Shown here: piece after piece, positions 48,639 through 56,238 of the stretch
How the letters are laid out: each line of letters opens with the position of its first letter
Position numbering within the stretch: the first letter of the stretch is position 1
Assembly (NCBI RefSeq): GCF_003351765.1
Contig: NZ_CP031229.1
Coordinates: 3,596,001-3,660,000, forward strand
DNA: 64,000 nucleotides
Reading direction: 5' to 3'
Source of the DNA: Ornithinimicrobium avium
GTDB taxonomy: Bacteria; Actinomycetota; Actinomycetes; Actinomycetales; Dermatophilaceae
Program-made: the position numbers and the translations under genes
Notes under the pieces: model-generated
What the model was told of the DNA's origin: nothing
The model's database searches: none
Seen by the model: the letters and a program-made list of their open reading frames with translations, nothing else

Positions 48639-49199
48639 CTACTCCTCGCCTGGACAGGCCTGCAGCGCCCCGACGTCCACGATGCCGCCCGCGACGGGGT
48701 AGGGGCTCCACGCCACGATCTCCTGGTCGTGTCCGGCCTTGCGGTACTGCTCGACGAAGGTCGGCAGGCTCGGCGGGTCGGGGGTGGTGTATCCCTCGAC
48801 CTCCAGGCACTCCTGCACCCGGAGCAGCTCTTCGTAGACCCCCGCGATCTCGTCGTCGGTGAGTGGCGCGGACGTGGGCTCGCCGCCGTGCTCCTCGGCG
48901 CAGGACGCGTAGGCCCTCTCCGCCGCGGCCTCCTGGCCGGGAGGCGAAGCGAACTCGACCCCACCGTCCCCGTCGTCGATGACCTCTGCCGGATAGCCGT
49001 CCTCGGTCATGCAGTCGGCGACCTCTGCGAAGAACTCCCTGGCCAGGGCCTGCTCGGCCTGCCGGTCGACCGTTGCCAGCGGATCGTCGCTCGCCGGGGA
49101 ACAGGCCGTCACACCCAGCGCCACCAGCAGCCAGAGCAACCGCCGACCGGAGTGCCTCGGCCAGGAAGTAGTTCTCTGAGCCGACGGTCCTGAGCTCAT
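48639..49199 (-). CDS. Lipoprotein of the four-cysteine family (copy D)
   Basis: A 186-residue precursor on the opposite strand, converging on copy C. Signal RRLLWLLVALGVTAC, lipobox GVTAC. Family Cys positions: ADCMTEDGYP, ASCAEEHGG, VQECLEVEGYTT and LQACPGEE, with DPPSLPTFVEQYRKAGH and VAWSPYPVAGG between. The ATG at 49199 has AAGGGAAGGGG upstream; in-frame codons further upstream lack a site. Of the five copies it has the shortest tether. No secreted-protein gene is beside it. The 328 bp from here to argG hold no gene, only a 23-bp repeat and the argG control region. Function unknown. Confidence 0.78.
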   Translation of the reverse strand: MSSGPSAQRTTSWPRHSGRRLLWLLVALGVTACSPASDDPLATVDRQAEQALAREFFAEVADCMTEDGYPAEVIDDGDGGVEFASPPGQEAAAERAYASCAEEHGGEPTSAPLTDDEIAGVYEELLRVQECLEVEGYTTPDPPSLPTFVEQYRKAGHDQEIVAWSPYPVAGGIVDVGALQACPGEE

Positions 49200-49368
49200 G
49201 GCCCCTTCCCTTCTCATCCCTGACGATGCCTCGGGCCAGCGCCCCTCTGCGCGAGCCCCTGAGGTCACGTCGTGATGCAGGCAGCGTAAAGGAATGAGGG
49301 GGGTCAAGGGCTCGACGAGACTCAGCTGAAGTGCCCGCGTACGTTCCGGTGAGAGCGTCGAGATCCTT

Positions 49369-49391
49369 GCTGGAGCCGTGAGCCGTCGTCA
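49369..49391. repeat. 23-bp direct repeat of the lipoprotein C stop region
   Basis: This stretch matches 48545-48567 (the last codons, stop and following bases of lipoprotein C) at 22 of 23 positions, in the same orientation. The two copies bracket lipoprotein gene D. It may be a trace of the duplication or insertion that placed gene D here. Confidence 0.7.
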
Positions 49392-49489
49392 CGGTCCTGG
49401 ACCTCCGGCCGGACCTGGGCTTGATCGCCCTCGTGCGGGAGTGGCAGGACCGCGAGGAGGGGCCCTCTCAACCCCATCTGACCAGCGGA

Positions 49490-49520
49490 TTGAATATTTA
49501 TGCAGATGACCGCATACACT
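49490..49520 (+). promoter_or_regulatory. argG promoter with ARG box
   Basis: TGAATATTTATGCA at 49491-49504 matches the ArgR operator consensus (TGAAT, AT-rich centre, ATTCA) with one mismatch. It overlaps a -35-like TTGAAT (49490-49495). A -10-like TACACT is at 49515-49520, and the argG ATG begins 8 bp later, so the message is probably leaderless. ArgR repression by arginine is expected from the box; the regulator gene is not in this window. Confidence 0.75.
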
Positions 49521-49527
49521 GGTCCGC

Positions 49528-50982
49528 ATGTCCAAGGTCTTGACGAGCATCCCTGTCGGTGAACGCGTCGGGATCGCCTTCTCGGGCGGTCTCGACACCT
49601 CGGTGGCGGTCGCGTGGATGCGAGAGAAGGGCGCCGTGCCCTGCACCTACACGGCCCACATCGGTCAGTACGACGAGCCCGACATCGACGGCGTCCCCGG
49701 GCGCGCGCAGGAGTACGGCGCGCAGATCGCGCGTCTGGTCGACTGCCGCCCGGCGCTCGTCGAGGAGGGCCTGGTCGCGCTCGCGTGCGGCGCCTTCCAC
49801 ATCCGGTCCGGGGGCCGCACCTACTTCAACACCACGCCGCTGGGCCGCGCCGTCACCGGCACCATGCTCATCCAGGCGATGAAGGCCGACGACGTCCACA
49901 TCTGGGGCGACGGGTCCACCTACAAGGGCAACGACATCGAGCGCTTCTACCGCTACGGCCTGCTCGCCAACCCCCAGCTGCGCATCTACAAGCCGTGGCT
50001 CGACGAGGCCTTCGTCGAGGAGCTCGGCGGGCGCGACGAGATGAGCCAGTGGCTCACCGAGCGCGACCTGCCCTACCGCGCGAGCAAGGAGAAGGCCTAC
50101 TCCACCGATGCCAACATCTGGGGCGCCACCCACGAGGCCAAGGCCCTGGAGCACCTGGACACGGGTATGGAGATCGTCGAGCCGATCATGGGCGTCAAGT
50201 TCTGGGACCCCTCGGTGCAGATCGAGCCCGAGGACGTCACCGTCACCTTCCGGGCCGGTCGGCCGGTCGCGATCGACGGTGACGACTTCGGCGCCGACCC
50301 CGTCGCGCTGGTGATGAAGGCCAACGAGATCGGCGGCCGGCACGGCCTGGGCATGTCCGACCAGATCGAGAACCGCATCATCGAGGCCAAGTCCCGCGGG
50401 ATCTACGAGGCGCCCGGCATGGCCCTGCTGCACATCGTCTACGAGCGGCTGGTCAACGCGGTCCACAACGAGGACACGATCGCCTCCTACCACGAGCAGG
50501 GGCGGGCGCTGGGCCGCCTCATGTACGAAGGTCGCTGGCTCGACCCGCAGGCGCTGATGATCCGCGAGTCGCTGCAGCGCTGGGTGTCCTCGGCGGTCAC
50601 CGGCTCGGTCACCCTGCGGCTGCGGCGCGGCGAGGACTACTCGGTCGTGTCGACCGCCGGCGACGGGTTCTCCTACCACCCCGACAAGCTGTCGATGGAG
50701 CGTGTCGCCAACGCCGCCTTCGGTCCCACGGACCGGATCGGGCAGCTGACCATGCGCAACCTGGACATCGCCGACTCCCGCGCCCGGCTGGAGCAGTACG
50801 TCGCGATGGGCCTGCTCGGCAACGGCGACTCCGCAGGCGTCTCGGCCCTGGGCATGGCGACGACCAAGCTGGTCGGTGCGCTCGAGGAGGGCGGCGCCGA
50901 GCGGATCGCCGGCGGCGTCGGCCCGACCGAGGACGACGAGGAGGCCCTGGACTGGGCGGCCATGGAGTTCGGCACCGACTGA
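49528..50982 (+). CDS. argG: Argininosuccinate synthase
   Basis: Joins citrulline and aspartate with ATP to argininosuccinate in arginine biosynthesis. The 484-residue protein is of the longer (about 450 residue) type rather than the 400-residue type. The P-loop is GIAFSGGLDTSVAVAWM near residue 16, and FNTTPLGRAVTGTMLIQAMK and WGDGSTYKGNDIERF are family motifs of the nucleotide and citrulline sites. It starts with ATG, probably leaderless, beneath an ARG box. It is monocistronic and ends in a complex hairpin shared with the convergent aminotransferase gene. Confidence 0.96.
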   Translation: MSKVLTSIPVGERVGIAFSGGLDTSVAVAWMREKGAVPCTYTAHIGQYDEPDIDGVPGRAQEYGAQIARLVDCRPALVEEGLVALACGAFHIRSGGRTYFNTTPLGRAVTGTMLIQAMKADDVHIWGDGSTYKGNDIERFYRYGLLANPQLRIYKPWLDEAFVEELGGRDEMSQWLTERDLPYRASKEKAYSTDANIWGATHEAKALEHLDTGMEIVEPIMGVKFWDPSVQIEPEDVTVTFRAGRPVAIDGDDFGADPVALVMKANEIGGRHGLGMSDQIENRIIEAKSRGIYEAPGMALLHIVYERLVNAVHNEDTIASYHEQGRALGRLMYEGRWLDPQALMIRESLQRWVSSAVTGSVTLRLRRGEDYSVVSTAGDGFSYHPDKLSMERVANAAFGPTDRIGQLTMRNLDIADSRARLEQYVAMGLLGNGDSAGVSALGMATTKLVGALEEGGAERIAGGVGPTEDDEEALDWAAMEFGTD

Positions 50983-51065
50983 CGGGCTTGCCACGGACGA
51001 CCGGGCGCGCGGACTGCTTCAGGGGACAGGCCGCGTGCCGGGTGCCCGTGGGGCTGCGCCCCGTG

Positions 51066-51135
51066 GAAGAGCGTCCCGCAGAAGTGCTGCAGCACGCAGC
51101 ACTTCCACGGGACGCTGTTCTGCGGGACGCTCTTC
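51066..51135. terminator. Nested hairpin between convergent argG and aminotransferase genes
   Basis: Arms 51066-51083 and 51118-51135 are perfect 18-nt reverse complements. Inside, 51081-51090 pairs with 51096-51105, and 51061-51069 can alternatively pair with 51102-51110. The arrangement allows mutually exclusive folds. It serves both convergent genes. Confidence 0.75.
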
Positions 51136-51159
51136 GTTCTGCGGGAGGTCCCGGGGCCT

Positions 51160-52392
51160 TCAGCGAGCCTCGCCCAGGAGCTTCTGGATCCGGCCGACGC
51201 CCTCCTGGATGTCCTCGTCGCCCAGCGCGTAGGACAGCCGCAGGTAGCCGCTCGGCCCGAACGCCTCGCCGGGCACGACGGCCACCTCGACCTCGTCGAG
51301 GATGAGCGCGGCCAGCTCGGCCGAGGTCCGGGGCCGCTGGCCGCGGATCTCCTTGCCGAGGACACCCTCGACCGAGGGGTAGGCGTAGAACGCCCCCTGC
51401 GGCACCGGGCAGTGCACGCCCTCGATCCCGTTGAGCATCTCGACGATGAGCTTGCGGCGCCGGTCGAACGCGGCGCGCATCTGGTCCACGGCGTCCAGCG
51501 GCCCCTCGAGGGCCGCGACCGCCGCCCGCTGCGAGACGTTGGCGACGTTGGAGGTGGCGTGGCTCTGCAGGTTGGTCGCGGCCTTGATGACATCCTTCGG
51601 ACCGATCATCCAGCCGACCCGCCAGCCGGTCATCGCGTAGGTCTTGGCCACCCCGTTGAGCACCACGCAGGTGTCGGCCAGCTCGGGCACGACCACCGGC
51701 ATCGAGGGCGCCTGCGCCCCGTCGTAGAGCAGGTGCTCGTAGATCTCGTCGGTGACCACCCAGATGCCGTGCTCCAGGGCCCAGCGTCCGATGGCCTCCA
51801 CCTGCTCGGGCGGGTAGACCGCGCCGGTCGGGTTGGAGGGGGAGCAGAACAGCAGCACCTTGGTCTTCTCGGTCCTGGCGGCCTCCAGCTGGTCCACGCT
51901 CACGAGGTATGCGGCGTCCGCGCCTGCGAACACCTCCACCGGCACGCCGCCGGCCAGCCGGATCGCCTCCGGGTAGGTCGTCCAGTAAGGCGTGGGCAGG
52001 ATGACCTCATCGCCCGGGTCGAGCAGCGTGGCGAAGGTGTTGTAGACCGCCTGCTTGCCGCCGTTGGTGACGAGCACCTGGGCCGGCTCCACGGCATACC
52101 CCGAGTCGCGCCGGGTCTTGGCGACGATCGCGGCCTTGAGAGCGGGCAGGCCGCCCGCGGGGGAGTAGCGGTGGTTGACCGGGTCGTGCGTGGCGGCGGC
52201 GGCCACGTCGACGATGTAGTCGGGCGTCGGAAAGTCCGGCTCGCCGGCGCCGAAGCCGATGACGGGGCGTCCCTCGGCCTTGAGGGCCTTGGCCCTGGCG
52301 TCGACGGCCAGGGTCGCGGACTCGGCGATCGAGCCGATGCGGCGGGAGATGCGGGAGGCGGGGGTCTGGGTCTGCTCGCTCACGCGGTCCAT
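51160..52392 (-). CDS. Aspartate aminotransferase-type PLP enzyme
   Basis: A fold-type I aminotransferase, 410 residues. The pyridoxal Lys is in LNGVAKTYAMTGWRVGW, the Asn/Asp contacts in FCSPSNPTGAVY and WVVTDEIYEHLLYDG, and the C-terminal Arg in SGYLRLSYALGDEDI. Members of this class use aspartate, glutamate or aromatic acids. Substrate assignment as aspartate aminotransferase follows the usual neighbourhood beside secE in actinobacteria. The ATG at 52392 is the first codon in good context; a GTG at 52383 is an alternative. Divergent from tRNA-Trp. Confidence 0.92.
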   Translation of the reverse strand: MDRVSEQTQTPASRISRRIGSIAESATLAVDARAKALKAEGRPVIGFGAGEPDFPTPDYIVDVAAAATHDPVNHRYSPAGGLPALKAAIVAKTRRDSGYAVEPAQVLVTNGGKQAVYNTFATLLDPGDEVILPTPYWTTYPEAIRLAGGVPVEVFAGADAAYLVSVDQLEAARTEKTKVLLFCSPSNPTGAVYPPEQVEAIGRWALEHGIWVVTDEIYEHLLYDGAQAPSMPVVVPELADTCVVLNGVAKTYAMTGWRVGWMIGPKDVIKAATNLQSHATSNVANVSQRAAVAALEGPLDAVDQMRAAFDRRRKLIVEMLNGIEGVHCPVPQGAFYAYPSVEGVLGKEIRGQRPRTSAELAALILDEVEVAVVPGEAFGPSGYLRLSYALGDEDIQEGVGRIQKLLGEAR

Positions 52393-52492
52393 CTTTGCAC
52401 CTGCGTCGAGGCTCACGTAGACTGCCTCCTCGGGTGTTCGCACCGCGCGCCAGCCTGCCCCCAACGCAGTCCGGCCAGCGATCATCCGGTGA

Positions 52493-52565
52493 AGGGCATT
52501 AGCTCAATTGGTAGAGCACTGGTCTCCAAAACCAGCGGTTGGGGGTTCGAGTCCCTCATGCCCTG
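52493..52565 (+). tRNA. tRNA-Trp (CCA)
   Basis: Acceptor AGGGCAT pairs with ATGCCCT, the anticodon loop CTCCAAA gives CCA, and D- and T-arms are intact with a G discriminator. Seventy-three bases. It precedes secE, as in most bacteria with this gene order. Confidence 0.97.
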
Positions 52566-52632
52566 CGTGAACGACCGTGCGCCGACCTGGCGCTCCGGTC
52601 GCGACCACAGACCAGCTCGAGGAAGGTACCCC

Positions 52633-52878
52633 GTGGCGAACCCGGCCCACGACACCGAAGGTGTCGCCCGCAGCCAGCACGGCTCCGGGCAGCCTGCCCG
52701 CCCGGCGAACTTCGTCGAGCAGGTGCTGGCCGAGCTGCGCAAGGTCGTCCAACCGACCCGGCAGGAGCTGATCACCTACACGATCGTGGTGCTCGTCTTC
52801 GTCGCCGCGATCATGGCCTTCGTGTTCGGCGCCGACCAGCTCTTCCGGTGGGTGATGGGCCTCGTCTTCGGGTCCTGA
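52633..52878 (+). CDS. secE: Preprotein translocase subunit SecE
   Basis: An essential single-helix subunit of SecYEG that stabilises SecY. The 81-residue product starts with GTG and has a polar N-terminus, the conserved amphipathic segment QVLAELRKVVQPTRQELITY and one transmembrane helix (IVVLVFVAAIMAFVFGADQL). Short single-helix SecE is normal for Gram-positive bacteria. It lies 67 bp after tRNA-Trp and 70 bp before nusG and is likely transcribed from the tRNA promoter. Confidence 0.96.
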   Translation: MANPAHDTEGVARSQHGSGQPARPANFVEQVLAELRKVVQPTRQELITYTIVVLVFVAAIMAFVFGADQLFRWVMGLVFGS

Positions 52879-52948
52879 ACCCCCGGGCCGAGGAGCACCA
52901 CCGCGGCGCGAGCGCGCCGGTCGAACCAGATCTAGCAGGAAGTAGGGC

Positions 52949-53770
52949 ATGTCCGAGACTCCCGAGAACGACGACCGCCTCGACGGCGGCGACCCCTCCG
53001 TGGAGGACCTGTCCCCGGAGGCGGCCGAGGAGGCCGCCCCGCAGGTCGAGCCCGACGCGGCTGACGACGCGACCGACGAGGTGGCGCCGGCCGCCGCGAC
53101 CGACGAGGTGGCGCCGCCCGCCGCGACCGACGAGGTGGGCGCCGAGGACGAGCCGACGGTCGACCCGCTCGAGGAGTTCAAGGATGTCCTGCGCGGGAAG
53201 TACGGCGACTGGTACGTCGTCCACTCCTACGCCGGTTACGAGAACCGCGTCAAGCTGAACCTGGAGACCCGCATCACCAGCCTCAACATGGAGGACCACA
53301 TCTTCGAGGTGGAGGTCCCGATGGAGGAGGTCAGCGAGATCAAGAACGGCCAGCGCAAGCTGGTGCGCCGCGTGCGGATGCCGGGCTACGTGCTGGTCCG
53401 CATGGATCTGACCGACGAGTCCTGGGGCGCGGTGCGCCACACCCCGGGCGTGACCGGTTTCGTCGGCAACGCCCACCAGCCGGTGCCGCTGTCGATCGAC
53501 GAGGTCGTCAGCATGCTCGCCCCCGTCTTCGAGACGGCCGCGGCACCCGCCGCGAAGGGCGCGGGCGGCGACGGGGCGGCCACCTCCACCCAGCCCGAGG
53601 TCGACTTCGAGGTCGGCGAGTCGGTCACCGTCATGGAGGGCCCGTTCGAGACCCTGCCCGCCACCATCTCCGAGATCATCCCCGAGAGCAGCAAGCTCAA
53701 GGTCCTGGTCTCGATCTTCGGCCGCGAGACCCCGGTCGAGCTGTCGTTCAACCAGGTCGCCAAGATCTGA
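52949..53770 (+). CDS. nusG: Transcription termination/antitermination factor NusG
   Basis: A transcription elongation factor that couples RNA polymerase to Rho and the ribosome. The N-terminal NGN domain starts at about residue 87 (DWYVVHSYAGYENRVKLNLE), with RVRMPGYVLVRMDLTDESWG. The KOW domain is at the C-terminus (GESVTVMEGPFETLPATI). Actinobacterial NusG often has an acidic N-terminal extension; here it is about 80 residues and contains three copies of an ATDEVAP-like unit. A Gly/Ala-rich linker separates the domains. The start is ATG at 52949. Confidence 0.96.
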   Translation: MSETPENDDRLDGGDPSVEDLSPEAAEEAAPQVEPDAADDATDEVAPAAATDEVAPPAATDEVGAEDEPTVDPLEEFKDVLRGKYGDWYVVHSYAGYENRVKLNLETRITSLNMEDHIFEVEVPMEEVSEIKNGQRKLVRRVRMPGYVLVRMDLTDESWGAVRHTPGVTGFVGNAHQPVPLSIDEVVSMLAPVFETAAAPAAKGAGGDGAATSTQPEVDFEVGESVTVMEGPFETLPATISEIIPESSKLKVLVSIFGRETPVELSFNQVAKI

Positions 53771-53776
53771 TCCGCA

Positions 53777-53820
53777 GGGGGGCGCCGCCCCCCCGTGCAC
53801 CCCCTGGGGCTCCGCCCCAG
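53777..53820 (+). terminator. Tandem GC hairpins between nusG and rplK
   Basis: Two small stems lie in the 129-bp gap: 53777-53783 with 53787-53793, and 53804-53810 with 53814-53820, seven pairs each. They may attenuate rather than end transcription, because no other promoter was recognised before rplK. Confidence 0.5.
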
Positions 53821-53899
53821 ACCCCGCCGGCCCCACCGGACCGACGGGTGCAACCGGGTCATCGCCCACGGCGTAGGCCCACAACAGAGAAGAGGCACC

Positions 53900-54328
53900 A
53901 TGCCCCCCAAGAAGAAGGTCGCAGGCTTCATCAAGCTGCAGATCCAGGCCGGCGCCGCGACGCCCGCCCCGCCCGTCGGCCCCGCGCTCGGTCAGCACGG
54001 CGTGAACATCATGGAGTTCGTCAAGGCGTACAACGCCGCGACCGAGTCCCAGCGCGGCAACGTCATCCCGGTCGAGATCACGGTCTACGAGGACCGCTCG
54101 TTCACCTTCGTCACCAAGACCCCGCCGGCCGCCGAGCTGATCAAGAAGGCGGCGGGCGTGACCAAGGGCTCCGGCGAGCCGCACAAGACCAAGGTCGCCA
54201 AGCTCACCGACGCGCAGCTCACCGAGATCGCCGAGATGAAGATGGCCGACCTCAACGCCAACGACGTCGACATGGCCAAGCGCATCATCGCGGGCACCGC
54301 CCGCTCGATGGGCATCACCACCGGCTGA
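53900..54328 (+). CDS. rplK: 50S ribosomal protein L11
   Basis: A large-subunit protein at the GTPase-associated centre, 142 residues as expected. It begins PPKKKVAGFIKLQIQAGAAT and contains the proline-rich PAPPVGPALGQHGVNIMEFV, the thiostrepton-contact region. The C-terminal RNA-binding part (MADLNANDVDMAKRIIAGTA, SMGITTG) is intact. AGAGG precedes the ATG. rplA follows after an unusually long 166-bp gap with hairpins. Confidence 0.98.
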   Translation: MPPKKKVAGFIKLQIQAGAATPAPPVGPALGQHGVNIMEFVKAYNAATESQRGNVIPVEITVYEDRSFTFVTKTPPAAELIKKAAGVTKGSGEPHKTKVAKLTDAQLTEIAEMKMADLNANDVDMAKRIIAGTARSMGITTG

Positions 54329-54349
54329 GCACCAGATCGTCCGGGTATG

Positions 54350-54373
54350 CCGTCCGCCCGACCGGGCGGACGG
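54350..54373 (+). terminator. Hairpin between rplK and rplA
   Basis: Eleven bases at 54350-54360 are perfectly complementary to 54363-54373, which leaves a minimal loop of about four bases once the last pair opens. It sits 22 bp after the rplK stop. It could partially terminate, or be part of an L1-binding control region. Confidence 0.55.
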
Positions 54374-54494
54374 CCCACCCGGCCGGGGTGGCCGGGACGC
54401 GCGCATTCCGCGTGCCCCCGGCACACCCCACCTGTGGCAGGGCCTGCGCCGGCCCGTCCGACCACAGCTCCACCACCACCCCAAGGAGTTGAAC

Positions 54495-55208
54495 ATGAAG
54501 CGCAGCAAGGCATACCGCGCCGCCGCGGAGAAGATCGAGGACGGCAAGCTCTACACCCCGGTCGAGGCCGTGCGCCTGGCCCGGGAGACCGCCTCCACCA
54601 AGTACGACTCGACCGTCGAGGTCGCCCTGCGGCTGGGTGTCGACCCGCGCAAGGCCGACCAGCTGGTGCGCGGCACCGTCAACCTGCCCAACGGCACCGG
54701 CAAGACCGCACGCGTCGTCGTGCTGGCCAACGGTGACAGGGCGGAGGCCGCCCGCGAGGCCGGCGCCGACTGGGTCGGCTCGGACGACCTGATCGAGCGG
54801 ATCGGTGGCGGCTGGACCGACTTCGACGCGGTCGTGGCCACCCCGGACCTGATGGGCAAGGTCGGCCGGCTCGGCAAGGTCCTCGGTCCCCGGGGCCTCA
54901 TGCCGAACCCGAAGACCGGCACCGTGACGATGGACACCGCCAAGGCCGTCACCGACATCAAGGGCGGCAAGATCGAGTTCCGCGTCGACAAGCACAGCAA
55001 CCTGCACTTCATCATCGGCAAGGCCTCCTTCGAGGAGAAGGCGCTGGTGGAGAACTACAGCGCGGCGATCGACGAGGTGCTGCGGCTCAAGCCGGCCGCC
55101 TCCAAGGGCCGCTACGTCACCAAGGCCACGATGGCCACCACGATGGGCCCGGGCATCCCGCTCGACCCATCGCGCGTGAGCACCGTGCTGGAGGCCGCCT
55201 CCGAGTGA
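54495..55208 (+). CDS. rplA: 50S ribosomal protein L1
   Basis: An L1-stalk protein and translational autoregulator, 237 residues. Diagnostic stretches are DSTVEVALRLGVDPRKADQL, VRGTVNLPNGTGKTARVVVL, GPRGLMPNPKTGTVT and GKIEFRVDKHSNLHFIIGKA. AAGGAG precedes the ATG at 54495; an in-frame TTG two codons earlier is less likely. A strong terminator hairpin follows 36 bp after the stop, so the L11-L1 unit is separated from L10-L12. Confidence 0.98.
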   Translation: MKRSKAYRAAAEKIEDGKLYTPVEAVRLARETASTKYDSTVEVALRLGVDPRKADQLVRGTVNLPNGTGKTARVVVLANGDRAEAAREAGADWVGSDDLIERIGGGWTDFDAVVATPDLMGKVGRLGKVLGPRGLMPNPKTGTVTMDTAKAVTDIKGGKIEFRVDKHSNLHFIIGKASFEEKALVENYSAAIDEVLRLKPAASKGRYVTKATMATTMGPGIPLDPSRVSTVLEAASE

Positions 55209-55243
55209 GGCTCTGAGCGCACCTCGCCGGTCCCCCGGCAACC

Positions 55244-55279
55244 CGACGCCCCCGACGACCCGAGTCGTCGGGGGCGTCG
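55244..55279 (+). terminator. Rho-independent-like terminator after rplA
   Basis: A perfect 16-bp stem (55244-55259 with 55264-55279) with the four-base loop CCGA. It is the cleanest terminator in the window and lies just before the start of the membrane-protein gene at 55295. Confidence 0.85.
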
Positions 55280-55294
55280 GCGTACGATGCGCAG

Positions 55295-55942
55295 ATGGTG
55301 GGTCTGGGCACAGGCCGGACGGCAGGGCTGGTCCGCGCCGCGCCCTGGGCCGGGGTGCTGGCCGTCACCACGCTGTTCCAGGTGGTGCGCCGCCAGCCGG
55401 TGGACGTCATCGTCTTCGCCACCGCCCTGGTCCTCGTCCTCCTCGACGCGGTGCTGCCCGGCGGGCTGCGTCCGCTGCACCTGCACCGTGCGCTGCGGTC
55501 CCGTCCGCGGATCGCGGTCCTGGTGGCGGCGGCGGTGGTCGTCGGTGGGGTGCTGGTGCTCGTGCCCCGCCACGGGACGGCCTCGGTCGTGGTGCTCGCC
55601 GTCCTCGGGGTGGCGGTGACGGCCCTCGCGCTCGTCGGCGACGGGGCGGGTGGCAGGCAGGAGTGGGACGCCCCGGCCGAGCCGACCGCACGGGTGAGGA
55701 CGCGACGGGCCGCTGTCCTGTGGGCAGGTGTGATCGTGGTCGCCGGTGTGGTGGAGGCGTCCTCGTTCGTGCTGGGAGACATCGGCATCACCGACGGCAG
55801 CACGATGCCCTCGATCTCGGACCTGCTCGACCCGTGGTTGGACGACCCGGGTTGGCACGCGCTCTACGTCGTCGCCTGGTTGGCGGCCGGCGTGGGGCTG
55901 CTGCGGCGCGGGAGCTGGGAGGGTGAGCCGTGCGGCTCGTGA
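55295..55942 (+). CDS. Six-helix membrane protein, unknown function
   Basis: A 215-residue integral membrane protein with about six hydrophobic helices and an extracytoplasmic loop DGSTMPSISDLLDPWLDD before the last helix. I do not recognise the family; it forms a two-gene unit with the next small membrane protein, which resembles the DUF6186 group. A TACGAT box at 55283-55288 would start transcription at or next to the ATG, so a leaderless message is likely. It is inserted between the rplA terminator and the peptidase genes. Confidence 0.75.
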   Translation: MVGLGTGRTAGLVRAAPWAGVLAVTTLFQVVRRQPVDVIVFATALVLVLLDAVLPGGLRPLHLHRALRSRPRIAVLVAAAVVVGGVLVLVPRHGTASVVVLAVLGVAVTALALVGDGAGGRQEWDAPAEPTARVRTRRAAVLWAGVIVVAGVVEASSFVLGDIGITDGSTMPSISDLLDPWLDDPGWHALYVVAWLAAGVGLLRRGSWEGEPCGS

Positions 55943-56136
55943 CGGTCGCCGCCTACAGCGCCGTCGCGCTGCTCGTGGCCGCGCTCCTCGTCCTGCCGCG
56001 CGTGCGCCCCGACCTCCTCGAGCGTCCGTCGGTGCTCGCCGACCGGATGATGGGCGAGCCCGCGGCCCGGGTGGTCCTCGTGGTGTTCTGGTGGTGGCTG
56101 GGGTGGCACTTCCTCGCGGGGGCGACGCTGGCCTGA
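55930..56136 (+). CDS. Small two-helix membrane protein (DUF6186-like)
   Basis: A 68-residue protein starting with GTG, overlapping the upstream gene by 13 bp. Two hydrophobic helices flank a short loop (RPDLLERPSVLADRMMGEPA), and the second helix has the aromatic run VFWWWLGWHFLAG. I recall this pattern as that of the DUF6186 family, but cannot verify it here. Function unknown. Translational coupling with the six-helix protein suggests a shared complex. Confidence 0.7.
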   Translation: MRLVTVAAYSAVALLVAALLVLPRVRPDLLERPSVLADRMMGEPAARVVLVVFWWWLGWHFLAGATLA

Positions 56137-56238
56137 GCGGGATACCGCGGCGCCGCGAACCCCCGTGCAGAAATGCCGTGCCACGGCGGTACGTGGGCGT
56201 ACCGGCGTGTCACGGTGGAGCCGGTCGGGGCAGCCCCC

